Position numbers and translations under genes: made by a program. A stretch of DNA of 64,000 nucleotides from Dryocosmus kuriphilus (Eukaryota > Arthropoda > Insecta > Hymenoptera > Cynipidae), in contig CM076189.1 in the NCBI GenBank assembly GCA_038277395.1, positions 112,699,267 to 112,763,266 on the forward strand, in the 5' to 3' direction. Shown piece after piece: positions 22,060 through 32,964 of the stretch (the first letter of the stretch is position 1; each line of letters opens with the position of its first letter). The notes under the pieces were generated by a model. The model was given only the letters and a program-made list of their open reading frames with translations. It did no database searches and had not been told where the DNA came from.

Positions 22060-22670
22060 CTACCCTTGCAGATTATGCCATAGCAATACTGAAGAATAAA
22101 TAGTACCTCGGGGCACTACCACAAACATGTGGTTGTCCGGGAGAGAAAAGCCGTTTGGAATGTACTTTTGGAAAGTAAGGGCTGTATAGTATTTATTACC
22201 TATGCGAAATTCAGCGCGGTCTGGAAGAATTGGCTGTGGAGGAGGAATTTGGTTTGCAGGCTGATTATTCAATGTATATCCACTTGTTCGAAAATCCTGG
22301 TTTATTTTCTCTGGTTTTCTTATATAAATGAAATAAGCCTGAACATTGCATGGCTGATTAGGTACCATCCAGTAGGGTATTTCGCCTTCATGCAACGAAT
22401 CCATACGTTTTTCAAATGTAGAGTGGTTCCTCAATCGCACTGCGACCCAGTATGGAGGTGCCTGGTTACCTATAACTCCACCTAATTTTGTAAGGAAGAA
22501 ATGGACGTTTAGCAACTTTTTGCACATAAATTTAATATCATCTATCTTCGGACACCGATTTTTTTGCTTCGGCACCAAAAACAGAGATGGAAAAAAATTG
22601 TTTTTTAATTGTCGATCTTTCAACTCACATTGATGATATAATTTAGGAATGGAATAATCTTGATACACGA
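22060..22670 (-). CDS. putative secreted protein gene, terminal exon (exon 3)
   Basis: Open for 203 codons in a window where nearly all other long frames are broken transposons. I do not recognise the family. There is no ATG near its start; instead an AG acceptor (tandem AAGTAG) lies just before 22670, so it looks like a 3' exon. The codon phase fits the GTAAGT donor of the exon at 23741-23824. The protein part has Cys at scattered positions, a Pro/Gln-rich stretch (NQIPPPQPILPD) and the C-terminal motif PNGFSLPDNHMFVVVPRGTI, then ends WHNLQG. No membrane segment or catalytic motif is visible. With exons 1 and 2 the predicted product is about 250 residues with a signal peptide, so it is likely secreted. 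An AATAAA follows the stop by about 160 nt. It could instead be a recently dead gene or part of an unknown element. Confidence 0.65.
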
Positions 22671-22929
22671 CTACTTATCATCATACATACTAAAGATTAA
22701 GATTATTCCTGAGAATGTTGCTGACATAATTAGATTCAGTAATAAATTTAGTTTAAGTTTCATTACCAAAAAATAAAATCATATCCTTTCAAATCGTTAA
22801 ACACTTGGAGTTAAATCTATAAAAAATTTCATTGAATGTAAGGATTAATTCAGATACGAAGTTTCATCATTAACCTCTAATTATTTAGATAAACCGAAGG
22901 GAATATCCACCACACATTATATTAAGAAT

Positions 22930-23475
22930 GAAATAAAAATGATGTTAGAAATGAAAAAAAAATGACTCTAAAAGTAAAACGAAATGAACATAAAACTCAA
23001 AGTGACAATTCAAATGAAATGTAAATGACAATAAAAATAAAATAAAATGGAAATGACCTTAAAAGTGAAATGAAATGAAAATAAAAGTAAAAGTAAGGTC
23101 AAGTAAAAGTGATACTAAAAAGGAAGTGAGATGGAGACAACACTGATAATGACAATGAAAATGAAAACAAAATTGACTATAAAAATGAAATGAAATAAGA
23201 TGAAATGATAATTACATTAAAAATGAAATGAAACGAAAATGACAACAAAAATAATAAAAAATGTAAATTTCACAAAATGAGTCTGAAAACGAATCAAAAT
23301 AAAATGACCCTGAAAATAAAATGAAAAAAAAGTGGCACTGAAATTCAATTGAAAGGAAAATGACACTGAGAATAAGAACGAATAGAAATTAACGATTAAA
23401 TGAAATGAAAGTGACATTGAAAATAAAACACAATGAAAGAGGGAGTAAGAAGAAGGTGAAATAAAAGAATGGAAT
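22930..23475. repeat. degenerate AAAATGAAATGA-type low-complexity repeat
   Basis: About 550 bp of AAAATGAAATGACAATAAA-like words with a loose 6-20 bp period. It lies in intron 2 of the candidate gene. A GGAGGAGGA-rich patch follows at 23570-23605. Confidence 0.8.
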
Positions 23476-23740
23476 CCTTGATATTCAATTACATATATTA
23501 ATATTATAGCCCAATCGATTTGTTTCGAATCAGAGAATATTTTCCACCATTGCTTCAAATGAGGGGTAGGAGGAGGAGCAGATGAAGGAGGAGGAGGCGG
23601 AAGATGAGGAATTACTTAAAGAAAGTATTCAACATGTTGCATGTTACTGAATATCTCACAAATATGCAGGAAAGGCTTTGAATCACTTTTTCCGTATCTG
23701 AGCCGTACAACTAATTAGAAACCCCAGCCTTTCTACTTAC

Positions 23741-23824
23741 CAAAAAGTTCGGGTGCGACAGTTTTTGGTCGACCATTATAGCCTAGTGGAACATTCATAT
23801 CGGGTAGTAAAGCTCCCTCCGCAT
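23741..23824 (-). CDS. putative secreted protein gene, exon 2
   Basis: An 84-nt minus-strand exon bounded by an AG acceptor (AAATTAG before 23824) and a near-perfect donor (TTTTTG then GTAAGT, intron from 23740). It encodes GALLPDMNVPLGYNGRPKT and VAPELF after the junction codon. It starts in phase 1, which exactly completes the split codon left by exon 1 (T+AT), and ends in phase 1, which fits exon 3. The signal peptidase site would fall at the exon 1/2 junction, after IYA. No homologue elsewhere in the window. Confidence 0.55.
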
Positions 23825-23941
23825 CTAATTTGGTTAAGGAAAGGCATTATTTATTGCAAAAGGTAACGGTAAATTTAAAGAGTTTCAAATCTTTGTGTAT
23901 AACGCTAGTGAAATGTAACGTATAAAATTTACGAATAATTA

Positions 23942-25203
23942 CGAGGTGTGTCCGAAAACTATCAGACCTGCGTACATATTATCGCACCAGAACGCTCCAG
24001 CGGCCTCTGCTGGGTATGAGCGTAACCAGTAGTCCCTCGAAAACACCCTGAATGCCGTAGTTACCGGCCGGAAGCCTTGGGTTGCGTGCAGCGTGTGTCT
24101 ATGCTCAACGTGCTTTTTCCGTTCGTCGCATTTGTGTACTGTTGAAAATGAGAGAAAGAAGAGATCAACGAATTTGCATCAAGTTTTATTTTGATTTTGG
24201 TAAAATTTGTACGGAGACTATTGAAATGATACAGAAGGCCTTTGGGGACAAAAAGTATGGGCATAACACAGATAAAGGAGCGGTACAGGAGGTTTGAAAG
24301 TGGCCGCACATCTATTGACAGTGACCCACGTACTGGCCGACCACTGCTGACAACAACACCAGAAAACATCGAGCGTGAGCGATTTGCGATTGAAGGTGAT
24401 CGTCGATTGACTGTTCAGGAAGTAGAAAATGACCTCGGAATACCGACAAGTACTGTTTGGGAAATTTTGATCAAGATTTTGGAATGACTCGCGTGTGTGC
24501 GAAATTCACTCCGAAATTTCTCACGACCGAGCAGGAAGACCTTCGCTCTGAAATCGCTCAGGACAACTTGGAAATGGTCAGTGATGATGAAAATGTGCTG
24601 AAGAAGGTTATTACTGGTGATGAATCATGGGTTAATGGTTACGATCCTGAAACTAAACAACAATCTTCGCAGTGGAAGCGTCCAGACGAGCCACGGCCGA
24701 AAAAAGCACGTCAAATTCGGAGCCATGTTAAGTAAATGCTTATCATTTTTGTCGATTGTGAGGGTGTTGTGCACTACGAATTTGCTCCAAGAGGTTTAAC
24801 GATCAACAGGGAATATTACGCTGAAGTTCTGAAAATATTCCGTGATGCCGTGAGCAGAAAACGACCGCGTTTCTGGTGAAGCGGGCACTGGTTTCTTCAT
24901 GCCGATAACGCGCCAGCGCATTCATCGAACCTTGTGCAGCAATTTTTGGCGAAACACAAGATTTTACAGTATCGCCAGCCTCCGTACAGTCCTGTCCTAG
25001 CTCCCTGCGACTTTTGGTTGCTACCAAAATTGAAAATGGCGCTCTAGGTAAAGCGGTTCGACGACATCGACACGATTCAGAGTAATGCGACGCGCGAGGT
25101 GAAGGCCATTCCAAAGTCTGTGTTCGATGATTGCTTTAAGATGTGGAAGCACCGCTGGCTGCGTGTGGTCTACGCAGGTCGGATAGTTTTCGGCCACAAC
25201 TCG
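23942..25203 (+). mobile_element. mariner element M3 (family B)
   Basis: 1,262 bp between TA at 23940-23941 and 25204-25205. Left end CGAGGTGTGTCCGAAAACTA; right end reads CGAGTTGTGGCCGAAAACTA in reverse complement. It lies inside intron 1 of the minus-strand gene in the opposite sense. Confidence 0.92.
24148..25195 (+). pseudogene. mariner transposase (M3), frameshifted
   Basis: ATG at 24148 opens MRERRDQRICIKFYFDFGKI; the frame shifts near 24250 and near 24480, has a TAA at 24733-24735 and a TGA near 24879. The helix-turn-helix part ends with LGIPTSTVWEIL. The catalytic set is TGDESWV (first Asp), HADNAPAHSS (second) and LAPCDFWLLPKLK (third, 34 residues on). This matches family B, shared with M5 at 49072. 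Confidence 0.9.
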
Positions 25204-25205
25204 TA

Positions 25206-25734
25206 TATTAAAGACCACGTTGGATCTACCATGACTTCAGGCCGGAACCAGAGTCAGCATTTCTGGGATATCTCACGATAATTTTGAGCTCCAAAAAAAA
25301 TTTTGGAAGCTCTATTCGTATAAAACTTAGTTTTTTATCTTAAATAAAATCAACATATTTTTAGAAAAATTGTTTAAAAGTTGAGTTTTATTGGCTCCAA
25401 CCGTTCAGCTTAAAATACGAAAAGTTTCCCTAAGAGCATATATTTTAAAAGAAGTGAAACATTAAATATTTCTGAAAAATGATAACTAAAATTTAAAATA
25501 ATAGAATGTTGTATCTCTAAAATTTTCGGAATTATGGGCTGATGTTTTTTCTTAAACGAGTCATTCCACAATGAAAAAGAATATTTTGTTTCAAAAATCC
25601 TAATCGCATAAAATGAAATTCTGAGGTCCATAGTGCCGAAACTTTTAGGGATACATTTTATTTCCCTCTAGCTTTTCAGCGAACTTTATAAACTTTTATT
25701 GTGGTACAGGTACTTTAAATTTAGAATCTCCCTT
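25206..25734. other. AT-rich spacer, no gene seen
   Basis: AT-rich sequence between mariner M3 and the satellite, within intron 1 of the candidate gene. No ORF of note, no repeat recognised. Confidence 0.4.
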
Positions 25735-26814
25735 TTTTTTCAAGTCAATCGAGATTTTGAGGTTCCGTAAATACCACTAAAATCCCTTAAAAACTACTAA
25801 AGTCTACCAAATCCCCTTAAATACTTAAAACAGCTTAATTTCCTTAAAAATTCCTGACTTGGTGAATTCTGATTTAATTTTCAAAGATACAGCCTTCAGC
25901 TCGTTACAATATTAAATACCTTCTAGCCCTTAAAATCCCTCAAACCATTGAAATACCTCAAAACACATAAAATACTTTAAAACTTCTAAATCAATAAAAT
26001 CCTTAAAATCCGTAAATCCCCTAAATCATTTAAGACAATTCAAACCCTTGAAGTCCCTTAACCTCCTTAAGAACTTGTCAATATTTACATTACCTTAAAG
26101 TACCTTAAAACCATAAAAATACTTTCAAACACTTTAAAGTCCTTCTCAACACTTAAATCTTTTAAAACCATTAAAATTCAAAGACGATTCAAATCTTCTC
26201 AAACATTTAAAATTCCTTAAAATACTTATATAATTTAAAACCCTTAAAATCACCTCATATCTTAAAATCTTAGAGTCCTTAAAATCATTAATATCCATAA
26301 ATGCCCTAAAACTCATTTACCCTCTAACCACTCTAATCTATAAAATTCCTTTAAAATCATTAAAAATCCTTCAATCTTCTGAAGTCCTTAAAATCGCTTA
26401 TATCCGATAAATCCCTGAAATCTCTCAAATTACTTAAAAATCGCTTTAAATGGCTTAAAATTCATCAGAAACCTTCCAATCTCTTGAAACACTTATAATC
26501 TCTTAAAATTATTTAAATTCCTTAAATTCCTTAAAATCCCTTAATCCATTTAAATTTTACAACTCTTAAAATCCTTAAAATCAATCAAATCTCCTAAATC
26601 TCCTAAAACCCTGTAGAACTCTTTAATACTTTAAAACTCCTTTAAAATTGATGATTCTGTGATTTATGATTTAATTTCTAAAGCTACTGCTTTGAATATT
26701 TTACATGATTGAATTCCCTAAAACCCCTTTATACCCCTAAAATCATTCATATTCCTTAAAACCCTTCAAATGCCTCAAAGCCATTACATCCGTTAAAACT
26801 AAGCTAAATAAATA

Positions 26815-26894
<80 letters not shown>
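26815..26894. repeat. (TA)n microsatellite
   Basis: About 80 bp of pure TA repeat inside the satellite. Confidence 0.95.
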
Positions 26895-26895
<1 letters not shown>

Positions 26896-27049
26896 GAATA
26901 CGTTATATCTTTTGGAATTATATATTTAGTTTCCTAAGAAAGAAATTGCGCCCGTGGTTATTGAGCTTTGGTGTTTTGGATATTTAGGCTTATTGAGTTT
27001 TAGTGTTTTCGAGTTTTAGGTCTTATTGAGAATTTTAGTTTAATTTATC

Positions 27050-27131
27050 GGATTGCCTTGTGTGCGATGTTGGTCGACTACACCATTTTCTCAATGCTAC
27101 TACCTGAGAAAAAGGTGCACATGACAATCGG
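27050..27131. repeat. imperfect hairpin inside the satellite
   Basis: Inner stem CACCATTTTCTCA (27081-27093) pairs with TGAGAAAAAGGTG (27105-27117) across an 11-nt loop. Outer arms GATTGCCTTGTGTGCG and the reverse of GCACATGACAATC also pair. It is not satellite sequence and may be a tiny inserted element. Confidence 0.6.
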
Positions 27132-28609
27132 CAAGTCAAAACCCTTAAAAATCCTGTATTTCATAAATCTCTTCAAACACTGAAAATACGAAAATCATTC
27201 AAATCCCTTCATTATCTAAAATTACTTAAACCCCTAAATTGAATTAATCCTATAAAATCATTTAAAACACTTAAAATTACTTAAAATATCTTAAAACTTC
27301 ATAAATCCTTCAAATCGCGTAAAATGCCTTAAAAACCTTTAAATGATTTAAATCTTGAAAAAAATAAAAATCCGTAAATGTCTAAAAACTATTAAGCCCC
27401 CTAAAATGATTCAAGACCCTTAAGGACGCTAAAATACCTTAAATCTCTTAAATACTTCAAAATCCCTTAAGTCTCATCTATAATAGCGAAAAATACTTAA
27501 AATCCCTTAATCCCCTTAATATATTTTATAATCCCTTAAAACCTCTTGGAATCTCTTGAAACTCCGAAAATCCCTCAAATGCTTTATAATATCTTAAAAA
27601 CAATTAAAATTCCTTAAAGCTCTTAACACATCTTAAACGGAAGAAACAGTTAAAATCACTTAACACTCAAAATGATGTACAAGCCCTTAAATCTCCTTGA
27701 AATTGCTTAAAATACTTAAAATCCCATAAGCATACTTAAAACACTTTCAACCCATTAAAAGCACTTAAAATTCCTGAAAAGCTTTAAAAATAATTAATAT
27801 TAAGTAAATTCCTTCAAAGGTGTCAAACTGTTTAACACCTTAAAATGTTTACAACTCCTTAAAATTCATAAAATACTTTAAATCTCTTAAATATGTCAAA
27901 ATCCCTTAAATCTCATAAAACGCCGTAAGAACCTTAAAATCTCTTAATCCTCTGCAAATATTTTATAATCCTCTCAAACCTCTGAGAATCTCTAGAAACC
28001 TCTAAAATCCCTTAAAACCGTTAAAATCTCTTAAAGGCCATTAAAATTCTTTAAGCCCTTAAAATATTTCAAATACAATAAACCGCTAAAGTGCCTTTAA
28101 TGCACTTACAATACTTTAAATGCCCTCAAACATCCATAAAATTGCTTAAAACGCTTAAGATCATATAAACACCTTTAAAACCCCATAAGCTCACTTAAAA
28201 TTCGGTAAGGATCTTACAAGCCCTTAAAATAACTAAAGACGCTTAAAATCGATTAAAATTAATTAAATTCCTTCAAAGGTTAAAACTCTTAAAACCCTAA
28301 AACCTCCTATGTGCCTTAATACCTTTAAAAGACTTAAAATACCTTAAACAACTTTTAACTACTTAAAATTATTTAAAACTTTAAAATATAAAAAAATCCT
28401 CAATCCTGTAAAACAACTTAAAAGCTTGAACCGTTCAAAAACACTTCAAATACATAAAATCCTTAAACCCTTTCAAACTGCTAAAATCGGTTTATGCCAA
28501 TAAAGTACCTTAAATACCTTAAACTATATTAAAGTCCCTTAAATACCATAAAATTTATTAAAACCCTTAAATCTCTTAAAACTATTCAAATCTTTAATGA
28601 CAGTTAAAA

Positions 28610-29000
28610 TCGCCATTACTGTGGGGAATATAAAAATAATGTTAAACGATAATTCGAAAAAATGAGAATTATTTGCATGCCAAACAGAAATATAGAAAAA
28701 TTAAAATTATGTCAAACGGTTACTTAGAAAAATCAAACTATGTCAAATGGTAATTTGGGAAAATGAAAATTATATTAAAGGATAATTCTTTAAAAGAAAA
28801 GTTAGGCCAAATAGTATTCCGGGAAACTGAATATTAGGGAAAATAATATTTGGGGAATATTCATACGGCAAGAAGGGAATTTAAAAAATTAAAGAAAGTT
28901 CATAAAAATTCTTAATAAATTAACGGAATTTGAGAGACATCTAGTAAATTAGAAATTAATGGAGATTAACTAAAATTTGAAAAGCAACACATATTTTTAT
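28610..29000 (+). repeat. ~400-bp A-module, copy 1
   Basis: Marked by AAATGATAATTCGGGAAAAT-like words and TTTGGGGAATATTCAT (28850). Further copies or pieces at 34420-34680, 35160-35330, 35820-36190, 36660-37060 and 40610-41010, and inverted at 62230-62610. It always abuts the satellite; here it separates the satellite from the intron start of the candidate gene. Confidence 0.8.
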
Positions 29001-29273
29001 TCTTCCTCATTTAGTCCGATTTAGTTTTTAAAGCTCGTTCTTTGAGTTTCTTACATTTTTGTTGTTTTAAATTGCACAATTTAATGTTTAAATATCAAAC
29101 ATTTAGTAATATTTTTTTAATTCTCTTTTTTTGATGCAATATAGAAAATTTGGATGATTACTTATAGGAATGAAGAATTCAAAATGGAGGCATTTAAGTA
29201 AACATGTTTGAAAAAATATGTACGTAATATTCGTTATGAACAATAATTAATTATAATAATCCTTTACACTTAC

Positions 29274-29331
29274 ATATAAAATGAGTTAGACACACGAATG
29301 AGGGGAACAAAATATTGGTTAACATCTTCAT
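29274..29331 (-). CDS. putative secreted protein gene, exon 1 (signal peptide)
   Basis: ATG at 29331, in MKMLTNILFPSFVCLTHFI, a classic signal peptide, followed at 29273 by the donor GTAAGT. The split codon is completed by exon 2. The same exon occurs at 61999-62056 on the plus strand (MKIFTNILLLAYSCFAHFM), again followed by GTAAGT at the same codon phase. The frame, signal-peptide character and donor are kept although the sequence has diverged, which supports a real exon. Intron 1 would be 5.4 kb (29273-23825) and contains satellite, a (TA)n run and mariner M3. Whole-gene span: about 21890-29412, minus strand. Confidence 0.6.
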
Positions 29332-29384
29332 TTTAAAAGGGCACTTTAATAAAATAACGAAAAGTAATTGCTTTTAGAAACGAT

Positions 29385-29460
29385 GTGTCTCTAAAAATGG
29401 CTGATATATATACTGACTTTTATTCATTTTATCTTAAAATGACGCATTATTTATTCTTTA
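29385..29460 (-). promoter_or_regulatory. TATA-box promoter of the secreted-protein gene
   Basis: Minus strand reads GTATATATATCAGCC (TATA at plus 29403-29412), about 75 bp before the ATG. It is followed by a block AGAGACACATCGTT that is also kept at 61905-61955, and preceded by TTTTAAAGAATAAAT, also kept. Conservation between copies of opposite orientation, 32 kb apart, supports a functional core promoter or a young duplication. Confidence 0.5.
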
Positions 29461-30570
29461 AAAGAATGTGAAATGATGAATATTGTTGTTCTCTGATTTC
29501 GGAAATTCCCATATTTGCTAGACTTATTACGCACAGAACATTCAGAGAATGAGATTTATTAAAGATTATAATGTTTGCTGAAGACTTGTAATAAATATAT
29601 ATATATATATATATGATATATTCAGTAAAACCAAAGGTTGGAGACATTTCCCTTATCTTGCAAATTTTTATGTTAGGTATAAAAATTAAATTAATAAGAG
29701 AGAAAACTTGATTAAGGCAATTCGATAAATTCTTCATTTTTAGAGATCCAGTTGGATTCCACAGGTTTTTTATCTAGTTAAATTTACGAAATTTATTCCA
29801 AGTAACTAGAGAAAAAAGTTGACTTCGTTTATGTTTAAAGTTTTTTAAAAGGATTTTTTAAAGTCTTAGAAATTTTAAAATGTAGAAACCTCAGCAATCT
29901 TTAAAAAAAATTTTAAGCCAAATTTTAACAGTTAATATAATTTATGAGTTTCTATTTTCATTATTTGAATATATTTACATACTACTTAATTTAATATCTT
30001 GCACATATTTTAACAACCTAATAACTCATAACTTTCTAGATTTCTAAATTTCTTAAAGTTTCGAAACTTCTTCTAAAAAACTTTTAAAACAAAGAAAATT
30101 ATAAGCTTTTATCGAGTCCATGTGATCAAAATTTTGTTAATTTAACTAAAGAATAAACTTAGAAAATATTTCAGAAACATTTTGTTTCTAAATTTCTAAA
30201 TATTTGTAAATAAAAAACCTTGCATAGAATTTTCCAAGCTTCTATGTTCTTGAAGCTCGAAGACACTCGTCTGAGAAACTTAGAACTTTTTAAAGCTACG
30301 AAATATAAAACATTAAGCTTTTTTTGTTTAACTTAATTTAGATTTATTTTATTTTCCCTAATTTTTAGTTTACTGGAATTCTATTTGGCGTAACTTTCGT
30401 TTTAACAAATTATCATTTAAAATCATTTTTATTTATCTGAAATATCATCTGCCACTGTTTGACCTAACTAATTTTTATTCCTCTACAAATTATTTGAAAT
30501 TCCTTTGAAATTCTTTTAATCTTTTGAATACTTTCAAATGTGCTGAAATTAACGGAAGTAAGTATTTCAA
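29460..30570. other. 5' flank of the candidate gene and AT-rich sequence
   Basis: 29460-29900 is shared with the upstream regions of the two other gene copies (41400-41890, and inverted 61480-61800), e.g. the AATAAATTTCGT and GATCCAGTT blocks. A (TA)n run lies near 29600. From 29900 to 30570 I see only AT-rich sequence with no gene. Confidence 0.5.
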
Positions 30571-30574
30571 TAAA

Positions 30575-32385
30575 AAATAAAATATTTAGTTATTTATTAA
30601 CTAGGTATAAAGAGACTAATAAAGAATAACGAAAAAAAAAACACACCGAATATTGAAAACAAATGAGAAGAAAATTGACGAATTAAAAAATTTCCGAAAT
30701 TTAAAGTAAACAAAATTTTTTTTTAATTTTCGAGAAATAAAGATCTTGAAATTTACAATTAACAGGTCTCAAAATATCAGAAATTAAAATTTACCGGATT
30801 ATAAAATTTGTGAATTATAGTATTAAGGAACCATACAATTAAGGAATCATTAAACACCTCCAAATTCTTAAATTCCCGACATTTGAAAGAGTCCTCACTC
30901 AGAATTGTCGTTAATTTAAATTTGGCGAAAATAAATATTGAATTAAGAAGTAAAATATTGAATTATTTATTAACTAATAATAAAGGGAATAATCGAAGGA
31001 ACCGAAAAAAGGGATACCGAATATACAAAATAATGAAAAAGAAAATTTCCGTAAATAAAAATTGTCGAATTAAAAATATCCGAAATTAAAATTTATCGAA
31101 TTATAAAAATCGTGTATTATAATATTAACCAGTTATAGAATTAAAAAATTATTAATTTCCCCTAAATTTTTTAATTCCTGAAATATAAAGCTGTTGTAAT
31201 TCTAAATTGTAGATATACAAAATTGACGAGAAGAAACCTTTAATTAAAAAGTAAGACATTGAATTATCTATTTATTAACTATAAAGGGAATAATAAAGAC
31301 TAACAAATCATTATTATGGAATATACAAATTATCACAAAATAAAACTGCCGAAAATAAAAATTGACAAATTATGACATATCCGAAATTTAAAATAAAGAC
31401 AAAATTCTTATCTGTCGAAAAATGAAAATCTTGACATATGCAAATAACAAATTATTTATTTCCCTAAATTCGTAATTTCACAAATTATAAGTGTCTAAAT
31501 TTAAAATTGTCGAAATGAAAGATACTCGATATGTAAAATTGACGATAATAAATTTTAAACTAAAAAATAAAATACCTTAATAATTAATTGATAAATAATT
31601 ACATGTTTTATTTGATTATTCAAGACTTATTGTCGTCATTCTTAAATATTTCTATTTTTCGGCAATTTTTAATTTCAAGAATTTAAGAATTAGGGAAAAT
31701 TAATAATTCGTTAATTTTTGTAACTCGCAAATTGTATAATTCGGTAAATTTTCGTCTCGGATATTTTCAAATTCGTTATTTGCATAATACGATATTTTAT
31801 TTTTCGATAATTCAAAATTTTGTCATTATTCTAAATTTCGGAAATTATATAATACATCAATTTTCTTTTTCGTTAATTGGAATATTCGGTGTTTATCTTT
31901 TCACTATTGTTTATTAGTCTCATAACTAAATATTTTTCTTTTCAAACAAACATTTATTTTCTTCAGTTTTAAACATAGAAAATTTAGAATTTCGACAATT
32001 TAAAATTTCGGAATTTAAGAATTTGAGGGAAATTAATAATTCGTTAATTTCATTATTCACAAATTTAATAATTCGTAAATTTTAATTTTGGATATTTTTT
32101 AAATTCTTTACTTTTGTAACTCGAGATTTTTTATTTTCGATAATGAAACATGTTTTCGTTATCTTAAATTTCGGGCATTTTGTAATACATGAATTTTCTT
32201 TTTCTTTAATCTGTATATTCAATGTATATATTTTCGTTTATTTTATTAGTCCCATAATTAAGTATTTTAATTTCTGATTCAATATTAGTTTCTTCAATTT
32301 TAAATAACGAATATTTTGAGTTTCGACAACATTAAATTTCGCTAATCTAAGAAATTAGGGGAAACTAATAATTGCCTAATTTCAT
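30575..32385. repeat. AT-rich tandem units arranged as a large inverted repeat
   Basis: Three direct units start near 30575, 30945 and 31243 (ATTGAATTATTTATTAACTA then AAAGGGAATAAT marks, 300-370 bp apart). After about 31600 the same words occur in reverse complement (near 31925 and 32260). The centre is about 31600. Only short ORFs. Confidence 0.7.
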
Positions 32386-32399
32386 TTGTTATCTGCCCC

Positions 32400-32886
32400 A
32401 TTGCTGGTGAGGCTTGGAGGGGAGTTATGTAATGTTTATGGAGGGGAAGTAGCATTGAAGCGGCAGAAGGAGGGGAATGCTAGGTAGGAGGAAGAGTGAG
32501 CGGATGGTAGGTTCTGGATTGTGGGCCGGAGCGTGTGCCGGTGGAATTTGGGGCCCTGCGACTTGCTTCTCCTTTTTAGTTTTCGGGACAGGTCTAGGAG
32601 GGATGGGATTTTAGGTGGAGAACTGTGTGGATGACGGTTGTACTTGGCACTTCCTTAGGTATTCGTCTAAGGCGTGCATTCTCTTTGGGACGGTTGAGTG
32701 TGAGGTTGGGGGTGCCTCACGTGTTCGCGTGATGTCACCCCTCATCGATCGATCAAGCGATAGCGAGGCAAGTGGGCGATGAGTGGGTCTTGAAAGTTCC
32801 ATTCGTTGTTGTGTTGGGGGGGGGGGGGGGGGGGGATGGAGTGAGGATGGGGCGCAGAGAGGGATGAGCTCTACAACGAAGGTCAC
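32400..32886 (-). pseudogene. Pro-rich gag/ORF1-like remnant
   Basis: A GC-richer block that reads openly on the minus strand: Pro-rich stretches, THRPLASLSLDRSMRGDI, PKRMHALDEYLRKCQ and IPPRPVPKTKKEKQ. The style resembles retroelement gag/ORF1 but no domain is visible. Its sense is opposite to the RT fragment that follows. A 20-G run (32816-32835) lies inside; a 16-G run (32922-32937) lies just beyond. Confidence 0.3.
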
Positions 32887-32964
32887 GCTCGTCCCACCTT
32901 TCCTGTTAAATGTGTGTGTGTGGGGGGGGGGGGGGGGCGTACACGTCTACTGACAGACCTTCCG

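Larger units (their letters stand above)
25735..28600. repeat. CTTAAAATC-type satellite, ~8-10 bp unit
   Basis: Nearly 2.9 kb of degenerate words such as CCTTAAAATC, CTTAAATCC and CTCAAATTCC, with 8-10 bp between A-tracts. Short blocks near 25870 and 26660 (GATTTAATTTTCAAAG-like) recur at 29020 and 41060. It fills most of intron 1 of the minus-strand gene. The same satellite is at 34660-37350, about 40575-40640 and 48650-48780, and inverted at 62590-64000. Confidence 0.88.

Noticed and set aside
22060..22668. Treating the 202-codon frame as a single-exon gene starting at 22668
   Set aside because: The codon at 22668 is GTG, not ATG, and no early Met exists; an acceptor immediately upstream makes an exon more likely.
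25735..28600. CRISPR-like array
   Set aside because: Unit is 8-10 bp and degenerate, with no fixed repeat/spacer pattern, and the DNA is eukaryotic.
30883..31917. Lys/Asn- and Phe/Ile-rich frames of 60-70 codons
   Set aside because: Expected by chance in AT-rich tandem repeats; not kept among units.
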